DNA from: JAIBAI01 sp044238875
Lineage (GTDB): Bacteria; Bacteroidota; Bacteroidia; M30B66
DNA: 15,427 nucleotides
Direction: 5' to 3'
NCBI GenBank assembly: GCA_044238875.1
Contig: JBIICM010000045.1
Coordinates: 1 to 15,427 of the forward strand
Positions 1-6,701 of the stretch are shown here, piece after piece. Position 1 is the stretch's first letter; every line of letters starts with the position of its first letter. A program made the translations under genes and the position numbers. The notes under the pieces were generated by a model. The model had not been told where the DNA came from, made no database searches, and saw nothing but the letters and a program-made list of their open reading frames with translations.

Positions 1-293
1 TTGAAACCAAGACACGTTTTACGCTCGATCTCTGCGGAGTGGCTTACCTGAAAGAATATACCAATTTGCCGGTAATCCTTGATCCCAGTCACGCCATGGG
101 CTATGCATACGGTGTTCCCGATCTTGCTAGGGCCTGTGTAGCCATGGGTGTTGACGGCATTCTCATTGAAACGCATCCGCAGCCCTCTGTGGCAAAATCA
201 GATGCATCCCAGCAGCTCGATCACGAAACGTTCAGGAAACTGCATAAATCATTGCAGCCCATTGCCATCGCCGTTAACAGAAGGCTTGTTTAG
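1..293 (+). CDS. 3-deoxy-7-phosphoheptulonate (DAHP) synthase, type I-beta, 3' end only
   Basis: The frame is open from the window edge (first full codon at base 3) to TAG at 291-293, giving 96 residues of a C-terminus. DAHP synthase condenses phosphoenolpyruvate with erythrose 4-phosphate in the first step of the shikimate pathway, in the cytoplasm. Visible family motifs are RFTLDLCGVAYLKE, LPVILDPSHAMG (the metal-binding His of the barrel), a GVDGILIETHP strand and an AKSDASQQL segment, in the order found in the type I-beta enzymes related to KdsA. The Asp-Pro-Ser-His signature and the SDxxQ segment favour DAHP synthase over Kdo-8-P synthase. The protein ends shortly after the barrel, so there is no C-terminal chorismate mutase domain; an N-terminal one would lie outside the window. 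The GTG inside the frame at 39 is not the true start because conserved sequence continues upstream of it. Confidence 0.88.
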   Translation, partial: ETKTRFTLDLCGVAYLKEYTNLPVILDPSHAMGYAYGVPDLARACVAMGVDGILIETHPQPSVAKSDASQQLDHETFRKLHKSLQPIAIAVNRRLV

Positions 294-313
294 GAAAGAT
301 CCCCTGGGTTTAT

Positions 314-321
314 TAATTTTG
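314..321 (+). promoter_or_regulatory. candidate Bacteroidota -7 box for the toxin-antitoxin pair
   Basis: TAATTTTG fits the Bacteroidota -7 consensus TAnnTTTG and lies 16 nt before the antitoxin ATG, a normal short leader. A TTG at 286-288 could be the -33 element, but its 25-nt spacer is longer than the usual range of about 17-23. This suggests that the pair has its own promoter. It rests on sequence match only. Confidence 0.4.
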
Positions 322-337
322 GTAAAATTTTCATCCA

Positions 338-574
338 ATGCCGACGCTGAATACCATATTGAAAGAATTAAAAGATGTACCGGTAAGTAGGCTTGAAGAA
401 TTATATCAATTTATTCATTCACTGAAGGGAACCGTTAAGCCAACCGAAACAACCCGCTTAAAAATTCTTTCTTTTGAAGGCGCCTTTAAAGAAATGAGTG
501 ATGAGGACTATGCAGATTTTTTAGAACAAACTCAGAAAACAAGGAAACATCTTTTTAACAGGGAAATTGATTAA
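338..574 (+). CDS. putative antitoxin of a VapBC-like type II toxin-antitoxin pair
   Basis: A small 78-residue, charged, mostly helical protein encoded directly before a PIN-domain toxin, the usual antitoxin-first order. It has no obvious AbrB, ribbon-helix-helix or XRE DNA-binding motif. It resembles small Bacteroidota antitoxins that begin with a helix of the type ELKDVPxxRLEELYQFIHSL (residues 9-29), continue through a KILSFEGAF segment (about 42-50) and end in an acidic then basic tail with DEDYADFLEQT (about 55-65). By analogy the C-terminal half should wrap the toxin and block its active site, and the dimer may repress its own promoter. The coding sequence is noticeably more AT-rich than the flanking aro and kds genes, consistent with acquisition by transfer. 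Function is assigned mainly from context. Confidence 0.7.
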   Translation: MPTLNTILKELKDVPVSRLEELYQFIHSLKGTVKPTETTRLKILSFEGAFKEMSDEDYADFLEQTQKTRKHLFNREID

Positions 575-609
575 AAATTTTTTGAGAGTTTAGAGCGAGG
601 GCAAAAAAG

Positions 610-1017
610 ATGATCAAACCTTCAATGCTGGATACCGATGTTCTTTCGGAGTTTTTACGAGGCAACAGGAAAGTTGCAAATAAAATAGATGAACACCTGA
701 AAAAGTTCGGATATATAAATCTCAGCATCATTAAATACTACGAAATTCTTAACGGACTGCTATATAAAGATGCAAAAAAGCAATTGAAACTTTTTGAGGA
801 GTTTGCAGCATTGAACAAGATAATTCCATTAACATTACCAATGGCCCAAACAGCGGCCTTCATACAAGCTGATTTAAGAAAAAAGGGGGCACAAATAGGG
901 CATACTGATACCTTAATCGCAGCTATAGCAATAGAAAGCGGATTGCAACTTGTTACGAATAATACCAATCATTTCAAGCGTATAAAAAATTTAGTAATTG
1001 CAAATTGGACGAAATGA
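610..1017 (+). CDS. PIN-domain ribonuclease toxin, VapC family
   Basis: A 135-residue protein of typical VapC length. It carries the PIN-domain acidic residues: D8 in MLDTDVLSE, E45 in KYYEIL, D100 in GHTDTLIAA, and the C-terminal T-x-N motif (T116, N118) before HF. VapC proteins are Mg-dependent RNases that cut tRNA or rRNA and stop growth when free of antitoxin. The ATG at 610 puts the first Asp at residue 8, as usual in the family; the ATG at 625 would leave only two residues before it. A purine-rich stretch (about 594-608) precedes the ATG. The gene follows the antitoxin by 35 bp. Its stop TGA (1015-1017) overlaps the ATG (1014-1016) of the kdsC-like gene, so the toxin and an envelope-biosynthesis enzyme are likely translationally coupled. 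The RNA target cannot be predicted. Confidence 0.88.
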   Translation: MIKPSMLDTDVLSEFLRGNRKVANKIDEHLKKFGYINLSIIKYYEILNGLLYKDAKKQLKLFEEFAALNKIIPLTLPMAQTAAFIQADLRKKGAQIGHTDTLIAAIAIESGLQLVTNNTNHFKRIKNLVIANWTK

Positions 1018-1691
1018 CGAATCATTTCATCAGTAACCTGGAATATTTCGGAAAAGAAGCTTTTCTTCTGAATTCGATCTGTCATCAAATTTCATATGAC
1101 CGCAAGCTTACACTTCTTAATGGTACAGCCCTGCCTGATGCTGGAGAATTATTGTTGATTAGTGCGTATTACAATATTTCTGTTGACCGTTTGTTGAAAA
1201 AAGATCTCACAGCGGTGCGCAAAGATGCCGGTAAAATTAAGCTGGTGGTTTTTGATGTTGACGGAGTATTGACAGATGGTGGTATGTATTACACCGAAAG
1301 CGGAGATGAGTTTAAAAAATTTAATTCAAAAGATGGGCTTGCCATCAGGAGGCTGGCAAAGCAGGGCATTGTTACGGGCATCATCAGCCATGGCATTAAC
1401 CGCAAGTTAATCGAACGAAGGGCCGCCTTATTGGGCATAACTAATGTTTACACCGGAGATCTTTCAAAAGCAGAAGTCCTCAATGGCTGGTGCACTGAAC
1501 TGGCAATCAGTCCGGAAGAAATAGCCTATATCGGTGATGATGTGAATGATTTACCCGCTATCAGACTGGCAGGCTTTTCTGCTTGTCCGGCTGATGCTGT
1601 AGCGGAAGTGAAAGATGAGGTGGATATTATTCTAAACCGTAAAGGGGGTGAGGCCTGCGTTAGAGAATGGATTGACGGTTTCTTGCTTTAG
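1014..1691 (+). CDS. kdsC: KdsC-like HAD phosphatase (Kdo-8-P phosphatase family) with degenerate HTH N-terminal domain
   Basis: A 225-residue protein. From about residue 75 it is a capless class C0 HAD phosphatase of the KdsC/YrbI family: nucleophile D81 and acid/base D83 in FDVDGVLTDG, motif II S125 in GIISHG, motif III K152, and acidic motif IV IGDDVNDLP (D175, D176, D179). A GGxxxxRE-like tail matches KdsC enzymes, where the tail closes the neighbouring subunit's active site. The likely reaction is Kdo-8-phosphate to Kdo for LPS core; a related nonulosonate-9-phosphate substrate is possible. Residues 1-70 are extra compared with E. coli KdsC and align by eye with an XRE-type helix-turn-helix, ending in SAYYNISVDRLLKKDL, which is typical of the end of that fold. 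The recognition helix looks degenerate. The ATG at 1014 is preferred over TTG at 1005 because it makes an ATGA overlap with the toxin stop. Confidence 0.82.
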   Translation: MTNHFISNLEYFGKEAFLLNSICHQISYDRKLTLLNGTALPDAGELLLISAYYNISVDRLLKKDLTAVRKDAGKIKLVVFDVDGVLTDGGMYYTESGDEFKKFNSKDGLAIRRLAKQGIVTGIISHGINRKLIERRAALLGITNVYTGDLSKAEVLNGWCTELAISPEEIAYIGDDVNDLPAIRLAGFSACPADAVAEVKDEVDIILNRKGGEACVREWIDGFLL

Positions 1692-1757
1692 GACTTCAAA
1701 GCTGTTTTATACAATTCGGTATATTCTTTAGGGCTATCTTTCGGCACTCAAAATAAC

Positions 1758-2831
1758 ATGCAAACAGAACCAATCCGCGAAACGCAGCATACAACACCAA
1801 GGCTTCAGAATGATTTGCTTCTCCGTGCGGCGCGTGGTGAAAAAACCGAACGAACACCGGTTTGGCTGATGCGTCAGGCCGGAAGAATCCTGCCTGAGTA
1901 CAGGGAGGTCAGATCAAGGCTGAAAGGCTTTATCGAATTGGTGGAAACACCCGATCTGGCAGCTGAGGTGACCATACAGCCGGTTGACATTCTCGGAGTA
2001 GATGCCGCCATTATCTTTTCTGACATTCTTGTGATTCCGCAGGCCATGGGCTGCCCATACACCATGATTGAGCAAAAGGGGCCCTGGTTTGAAAAGACGG
2101 TGCGGACTGAATCAGATCTGGGCTGGCTACATATTGCTGACCCGGGTGAAGACCTTCGTTTTGTAACCGATGCGATTCGCACAACCAGGCAGCGCCTTGC
2201 CGGAAGGGTTCCGCTGATCGGCTTTGCAGGCGCACCTTGGACCATCTTTGCCTACATGACCGAAGGCTCCGGATCCAAAACATTCTCGGTGGCGCGTAAA
2301 ATCCTTTACACACAACCTGAATTTTCTCACCGACTGCTTGAAATGATTACAACGAGCACTATCTCCTATCTGAAAGCACAGGTGGAAGCGGGTGCTGATA
2401 TGTTGCAACTTTTTGACTCATGGGCCGGCATACTATCGCCAGATCAGTACCGTGAGTTTTCATTACGGTATATCCGAAGGATTTGCGAGGAAGTCAGAGA
2501 GGTGCCGCTTACCGTATTTGCCAAGGGAGCCTTTTTCGCCCGGGAAGAAATGCGTGAATTATCCTGCCGTGTCATCGGGCTCGACTGGAATATGGACATT
2601 GCCGAATCAAGGGAGCTGATTGGCCCCTTCAAAACCCTTCAGGGCAACCTAGACCCCTGTTTGCTTTATGCATCTGATGAATTTATTGTAAGTGAAACCG
2701 AACGCATGTTGAGGAAGTTCGGTCCAGACCGTTACATTGCTAATCTGGGCCATGGTCTTTATCCCGATACAGATCCTCAGAAGGTTAAACTGTTTGTTCA
2801 AACAGTGAAGAATTACCGGCATTCAGCTTAA
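1758..2831 (+). CDS. hemE: uroporphyrinogen decarboxylase
   Basis: A 357-residue cytoplasmic enzyme that removes four carboxyl groups from uroporphyrinogen III to give coproporphyrinogen III in heme synthesis. The family signature PVWLMRQAGR is at residues 34-43, with LPEY just after it. The catalytic Asp is D89 in IIFSDILVIP, the second signature GFAGAPWTIFAYM is at 155-167 with Y166, and the conserved His is H332 in NLGHGLYPDTDP. Length is normal apart from about 15 extra polar residues before the usual LQNDLLLRA start; no nearer ATG exists. The 66-bp gap after the kdsC-like gene contains a weak -7-like sequence (TATATTCT, 1720-1727) that could drive it separately. The gene ends convergently with the glycosyltransferase on the other strand, 7 bp away. 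Confidence 0.97.
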   Translation: MQTEPIRETQHTTPRLQNDLLLRAARGEKTERTPVWLMRQAGRILPEYREVRSRLKGFIELVETPDLAAEVTIQPVDILGVDAAIIFSDILVIPQAMGCPYTMIEQKGPWFEKTVRTESDLGWLHIADPGEDLRFVTDAIRTTRQRLAGRVPLIGFAGAPWTIFAYMTEGSGSKTFSVARKILYTQPEFSHRLLEMITTSTISYLKAQVEAGADMLQLFDSWAGILSPDQYREFSLRYIRRICEEVREVPLTVFAKGAFFAREEMRELSCRVIGLDWNMDIAESRELIGPFKTLQGNLDPCLLYASDEFIVSETERMLRKFGPDRYIANLGHGLYPDTDPQKVKLFVQTVKNYRHSA

Positions 2832-2850
2832 GAATGCTTCATCCATTCTT
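2830..2850. terminator. small hairpin between convergent genes
   Basis: AAGAATG (2830-2836) and CATTCTT (2844-2850) form a perfect 7-bp stem with a 7-nt loop. The hairpin spans the hemE stop and the last codons of the convergent glycosyltransferase gene. There is no T-run on either side, so it is a weak candidate for a shared bidirectional terminator. Confidence 0.3.
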
Positions 2851-4734
2851 GTAAAGTAGTTTTGCCACCTTGAAATTTCTGAATAAAAAATATTGTCCGG
2901 TATTGTTCCACAGGTAAATTTTCACGCGGGCTTTTGAGATCAATCCGGGAAAAACGGGGTAAATAATTTCCAAAGGAGCCCATTTTCCTGATTGCCCCCT
3001 AAGCTGATCATACAGGTTAAAATACCTGTAATCACAAGTACCACCATCACATTCAAAAGCGAAAACAAGACCGACGCTATTGGTAAGCGGCGTTGGCGGA
3101 AACAACTCCAGGTTCGCACGGTAATAGATTATATCATTTTCAGCTACGGAATCCGGTTGAAATTTCAGTTCAACCTTAAACTCATCCGTGCGATTTACTG
3201 TGAAAATATTTTGCTCCGGTTGAGTTGGATCTTGATACGATAATTGATGGATCGTATCTGCTTTTATCTTGGTAAGCTTATTCATGCTCAAGCTATTACC
3301 GTTAGGTAAATCATCATATACAATCTGCTCTGATGAGGCTGGCCGGAATTTCCCGCGGGCCTCTCTGCTGCGAATAAAAAAATCAGCCCCCCTGTTCATT
3401 TGTTCCATTTCATGAAAAACATGTTCTATTTCGTGCCAGTTCTTTGTGAGCCGGTAATAGTTGAGGGATGTGAAAAATTCCTCACTTGCAGCAACGAAGA
3501 TTTTCGACCTCCCATCGGGCCTTGTTTTGTCTTCAATCATTTTCTCAAATAGCCTGAGGTTTCCGGCATTGGTTCTCCACTCAAAAGTTGAGTTTAAATT
3601 GAATGAAACAAGAAAATGCATTAAAAACATTGGCGCCAATACAATCAAAACAGGCTGCATACGTCTTGCCCAGATAAAACAAATCAATATGGCGGGGAGA
3701 AAAATCACCGACATACGGTCACGGGGATAAGGCGTGCCGAAGAGCTCATGCTGAACAATCAAACTCAATAAAGCCAGTATAATTGTTAGTCCGGCAATGG
3801 CAGGAAACCAATGGCTGCCTGCAACAGGCAAATCTTTTTTCAGGAATTGCAGGAGGAGTGGTAAAACGGCAGCTGCAATTGCCAGGGCAAATAAAACAAT
3901 CAGCGTATATCCGGTTAAATAACTTTTTATCACACCGTACTGCATATTCATGGTGAGTGATAGCAAAGTGTTGTTTAGCAAACCCTCCTGTCCTCCGGCA
4001 TAAAAATTTCCGGCCTGCTGCATTTTCAGAAGCAGCGGTATCAGCCAGCACAATAGAAACCCCGGTATAAGAGTCAACAGAGAAACAGGAAGGATTGCCC
4101 CTCTCAGACTCATTTTTCTTTGAACAATCAGGTTGATCTGATAGACCAGAAGGATAAGCCAGAGGGCAATACTTTGGTTCAGCTGTCCGAAATAGGCCGT
4201 TACAGCTATGGTGGTAAGTATTATGATGCCGAACAGGGTTAACAACCGTGGTTTTTCGATGTATTTGAAGAGCAGATACCACGCAGCCATCGAAAAAGCC
4301 AGGCTCATACCATAACCCCTTGCCAGAGAGAGAAAATCGAGCAGGTAAGGTTGAGCGGCAAGTGTTGTAAAGGCAAAAATCCTTGCCAATGGCCCGCTTT
4401 TGATTTTTCGTGTCAATAGGTAAGCGGATACCAGATAGAGCAGCGAGAAAAAAACCATATGCAGACGAAGCATCCACACCTCAGACCCAAGGTAGCGGGT
4501 ACTAAATACCATATAGAGGGTGTTGAGCAGGTGGTTGTTCGCATCCATGAAACCGGCGTCTTCCGGTTTCCAAAAGCCGAAACGGGCAAATGAAAGCCAA
4601 GTTGCTGCTTCATCCCAGGTGATATCTGCCAGAAAAATCCTGCTGATGGTATAGGCTGAAAAAAATATAAGCAGAATGGGTCTGAGTAAGCGCTCAACCG
4701 CCAGAATTTTTTGGTTGCCTGATGCAGATGCCAT
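2839..4734 (-). CDS. GT-C fold membrane glycosyltransferase (PMT/ArnT-like) with C-terminal soluble domain
   Basis: A 631-residue polytopic membrane protein. After the first membrane segment (about residues 17-36) comes TWDEAATW with D41-E42, the acidic pair that GT-C enzymes of the PMT/ArnT group carry in the first extracytoplasmic loop and use for catalysis. An ARGYGMSL motif lies between later helices, typical of this group in Bacteroidota. About ten further hydrophobic segments extend to about residue 380. The last roughly 230 residues are soluble and rich in strand-forming and aromatic residues, perhaps a beta-sandwich facing the periplasm. These enzymes take sugars from polyprenyl-phosphate carriers. 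I chose the ATG at 4734: the 23 residues before it (from 4803) would cover the divergent promoter region and look unlike an N-terminus. The acceptor and sugar are unknown; mannose is suggested by the neighbouring GT2. Confidence 0.75.
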   Translation of the reverse strand: MASASGNQKILAVERLLRPILLIFFSAYTISRIFLADITWDEAATWLSFARFGFWKPEDAGFMDANNHLLNTLYMVFSTRYLGSEVWMLRLHMVFFSLLYLVSAYLLTRKIKSGPLARIFAFTTLAAQPYLLDFLSLARGYGMSLAFSMAAWYLLFKYIEKPRLLTLFGIIILTTIAVTAYFGQLNQSIALWLILLVYQINLIVQRKMSLRGAILPVSLLTLIPGFLLCWLIPLLLKMQQAGNFYAGGQEGLLNNTLLSLTMNMQYGVIKSYLTGYTLIVLFALAIAAAVLPLLLQFLKKDLPVAGSHWFPAIAGLTIILALLSLIVQHELFGTPYPRDRMSVIFLPAILICFIWARRMQPVLIVLAPMFLMHFLVSFNLNSTFEWRTNAGNLRLFEKMIEDKTRPDGRSKIFVAASEEFFTSLNYYRLTKNWHEIEHVFHEMEQMNRGADFFIRSREARGKFRPASSEQIVYDDLPNGNSLSMNKLTKIKADTIHQLSYQDPTQPEQNIFTVNRTDEFKVELKFQPDSVAENDIIYYRANLELFPPTPLTNSVGLVFAFECDGGTCDYRYFNLYDQLRGQSGKWAPLEIIYPVFPGLISKARVKIYLWNNTGQYFLFRNFKVAKLLYKNG

Positions 4735-4739
4735 TGGCA

Positions 4740-4747
4740 CAAATATA
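4740..4747 (-). promoter_or_regulatory. candidate -7 box (TATATTTG) for the GT-C gene
   Basis: On the - strand TATATTTG matches TAnnTTTG exactly and ends only 5 nt before the ATG at 4734. If used, transcription would start at or next to the start codon, giving a leaderless or almost leaderless mRNA. No clear -33 TTTG is visible at the expected distance. Confidence 0.4.
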
Positions 4748-4781
4748 TAGCTGTGATAAGAGAAAGCTGCCCGGGGTTTCT

Positions 4782-4789
4782 TAAATTTG
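4782..4789 (+). promoter_or_regulatory. candidate -7 box for the GT2-acyltransferase operon
   Basis: TAAATTTG matches TAnnTTTG and lies 17 nt before the GT2 ATG at 4807. A -33 TTTG is not evident. Together with the box at 4740-4747 on the other strand it would make the 72-bp gap a divergent promoter. Confidence 0.4.
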
Positions 4790-4806
4790 CGGTTCGGCAA
4801 CATCTA

Positions 4807-5556
4807 ATGGCATCTGAAAGTCTGGTTATTATTCCAACCTATAACGAGCGCGAGAACATCGAAAAAATGGTGCGCGCGGTTTTATCGCTTGAAAGGGCTT
4901 ATGATCTGCTGATTATTGATGATGGATCTCCTGACGGAACAGGCACGATTGTAAAAAAGCTGCAGACTGAGTTTTCAGGCCGACTACACCTGATTGAACG
5001 AAGCGGAAAACTGGGACTGGGTACGGCGTATATTCTTGGTTTCCGCTATGCACTGGACAATAACTACCAGTTTATTTTTGAAATGGATTGTGATTTTTCT
5101 CACAATCCTGATGATTTACCCCGGCTTGAGGATGCCTGCCGAAGGGATGGCGCTGATTTAGCCATCGGATCAAGGTATATAACAGGTGTTAACGTTGTAA
5201 ACTGGCCCATGAGCCGCGTGCTCATGTCGTACTATGCCTCAGCCTATGTCAGGCGTATTACCGGCATGAAAATCCGCGACACCACTGCAGGTTTTAAATG
5301 CTACCGCCGAATAGTACTCGAAACCATTGAACTTGAAAAGATTAAGTTCATGGGCTATGCCTTTCAGATTGAAATGAAATTTACTGCCTGGAAATGCGGT
5401 TTCTCAATACGTGAAGTGCCCATTATTTTTTATGATCGCACAGAAGGTAAATCAAAAATGTCAGGCAGAATTTTCCGCGAAGCCATTCTCGGGGTCATCG
5501 AAATGAAGGTGAAAAGCTGGTTTCGGAAATATCCGGGCACTTCGAAATCTGCCTGA
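4807..5556 (+). CDS. GT2 glycosyltransferase, polyprenyl-phosphate-mannose synthase (DPM1-like)
   Basis: A 249-residue single-domain GT-A enzyme of the DPM1 type, which moves mannose (or another hexose) from a nucleotide sugar to polyprenyl phosphate on the inner face of the membrane. Motifs in order: IIPTYNERENI (8-18), IIDDGSPDGTG (36-46), the metal-binding MDCDFSHNPDDLP (93-105), GSRYITG (121-127), RDTTAGFKCYRR (157-168) and GYAFQIEMKF (183-192). The basic RTEGKSKMSG segment (211-220) contacts the donor in this family. There is no C-terminal membrane anchor, as in bacterial soluble DPM1 forms. The ATG at 4807 starts the first family strand directly; upstream in-frame codons from 4753 lie in the promoter. 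The stop overlaps the next ATG by 1 nt (TGATG). The divergent GT-C gene is a natural user of its product. Confidence 0.88.
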   Translation: MASESLVIIPTYNERENIEKMVRAVLSLERAYDLLIIDDGSPDGTGTIVKKLQTEFSGRLHLIERSGKLGLGTAYILGFRYALDNNYQFIFEMDCDFSHNPDDLPRLEDACRRDGADLAIGSRYITGVNVVNWPMSRVLMSYYASAYVRRITGMKIRDTTAGFKCYRRIVLETIELEKIKFMGYAFQIEMKFTAWKCGFSIREVPIIFYDRTEGKSKMSGRIFREAILGVIEMKVKSWFRKYPGTSKSA

Positions 5557-6641
5557 TGCGAAAAGGTATTGATGTTATACAGCTGTTGCGGGGCATGGCT
5601 GCATTATTGGTTTGCCTGTTTCACATGAAGGGTATTCTCCCTGCCAATAAACTTGGAAATACATTATTTGGTGGCGGATCTATCGGTGTGCCGCTGTTCT
5701 TCATGATCAGCGGATTCATCATGTACCATACGACCTGCCAGGTGAAGCCCGACAGCAGTTACATCGTTAATTTTTTCAAAAAACGCTTTATCAGAATTAT
5801 ACCCCTTTATTTTATCTGTACATTGCTCTATATCAGCATGATGGATCAATGGCGCTTTTTTATGGCCGAACATCCTGAAAGACTTTTTTCAGCCTTTTGC
5901 TTCATGCCCACATTTCATGTGATGCTCGGACCTTCATTCGGCATGCCACCACTTGCTGTTGGCTGGTCATTGAATTATGAAATGTACTTTTATGTTTTGC
6001 TGGGCTTATCAATGTTAATACCAGGTACACGCTGGCTGTTATTGGGTGGTTTTCTGATTGCCTGTGTATTTCTCCTGCCCCTTTTGTTTGCAGGTTACAT
6101 TACCTCAAGCCTTGCCCATGCTTATCCGTTCGGATGGAAGTATCTCAATTTTATGTGCAGCCCTGTATTGCTATTTTTTCTTTTCGGTGTTATTTGCGGA
6201 TATATCTATCGCCTGAAAAATATCACCTTGCCTTTGTGGGGAGCAAATCTTTTGCTAATGCTTTCGGTTTTGTTGTTTATCTTAAGCTATACCAAATCAT
6301 GGCTCCCTTTACCAGGGTTCTGGTCATACCTGTTAAGTTGTGGTTTGCTGCTGCTTGCCTGTTTACTGCGCGATAAGGCCAGCCCTATAAGTTTGCCTGA
6401 TTTTTTGATCTTTCCCGGCGATGTTTCTTATTCGCTGTATTTGATTCATCCGCTTGTACTGAATGGTATTCCAAAATTATCAGGATTGACCGGCCTGAAT
6501 TTCCAAACTACCGGATGGATTTATTTTCTGACGTTGCTGCTGCTGATACTTTTACTGGCACATAACACTTATCAGTTGATGGAAGTTAGACTCAGCAAAT
6601 TGATCAATCGTTTGTGGTCACCTGAAAGAAAATTCACCTGA
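5556..6641 (+). CDS. membrane O-acyltransferase, AcylT-3 (OafA/ExoZ-like) family
   Basis: A 361-residue integral membrane protein with about ten hydrophobic segments, typical of the acyltransferase-3 family that moves acyl groups, often acetyl, onto polysaccharides or lipid-linked sugars. The first helix carries LLRGMAALLVCLFHM, with R12 and the likely catalytic H23, followed by IGVPLFFMISGFIM (43-56), the second family hallmark. Later the SYSLYLIHPLVL segment matches the family's conserved S-Y-S-x-Y-L-x-H-P near the C-terminus. It lacks the extra C-terminal SGNH domain of some OafA proteins. The ATG at 5556 shares one base with the stop of the GT2 gene, so the two are probably translated together and act on the same glycan. 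The substrate cannot be told from sequence. Confidence 0.87.
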   Translation: MRKGIDVIQLLRGMAALLVCLFHMKGILPANKLGNTLFGGGSIGVPLFFMISGFIMYHTTCQVKPDSSYIVNFFKKRFIRIIPLYFICTLLYISMMDQWRFFMAEHPERLFSAFCFMPTFHVMLGPSFGMPPLAVGWSLNYEMYFYVLLGLSMLIPGTRWLLLGGFLIACVFLLPLLFAGYITSSLAHAYPFGWKYLNFMCSPVLLFFLFGVICGYIYRLKNITLPLWGANLLLMLSVLLFILSYTKSWLPLPGFWSYLLSCGLLLLACLLRDKASPISLPDFLIFPGDVSYSLYLIHPLVLNGIPKLSGLTGLNFQTTGWIYFLTLLLLILLLAHNTYQLMEVRLSKLINRLWSPERKFT

Positions 6642-6644
6642 AAA

Positions 6645-6670
6645 CTGATATTCGATGCACATAGTATCAG
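6645..6670. promoter_or_regulatory. inverted repeat, possible operator of the amino acid permease
   Basis: CTGATA (6645-6650) and TATCAG (6665-6670) are perfect inverted half-sites whose centres are 20 bp apart, about two helical turns. Pairing extends two more bases inward with one G-T wobble. The right half lies where the -33 element of the permease promoter should be. It could be a repressor site or, less likely since no T-run follows, a terminator hairpin for the acyltransferase. Confidence 0.35.
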
Positions 6671-6689
6671 CGGATGATCTTCACCCGGT

Positions 6690-6697
6690 TATATTTG
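6690..6697 (+). promoter_or_regulatory. candidate -7 box (TATATTTG) for the amino acid permease
   Basis: Exact match to TAnnTTTG, identical to the boxes at 4740-4747 and 11020-11027, ending 4 nt before the permease ATG at 6702. Use of this box would give an essentially leaderless mRNA. No TTG is seen 17-23 nt upstream; the palindrome at 6645-6670 occupies that region. Confidence 0.4.
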
Positions 6698-6701
6698 AGC
6701 G

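Noticed and set aside
1874..2632. Several antisense open frames over hemE
   Set aside because: They are shadows of a highly conserved enzyme gene, with no recognisable protein features.
3746..4477. 243-codon open frame on the - strand inside the GT-C gene
   Set aside because: It is in another frame on the same strand as a well-supported membrane protein; its translation has scattered Cys/Arg and no domain or membrane pattern.
4735..4803. Extended N-terminus of the GT-C protein from ATG at 4803
   Set aside because: The 23 extra residues cover the divergent promoter and nearly reach the GT2 start; the ATG at 4734 gives a normal short N-terminus before the first helix.
4753..4806. Upstream start for the GT2 gene at 4753
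   Set aside because: It would add 18 unconserved residues and place the start inside the divergent gap, ahead of the -7 box at 4782.
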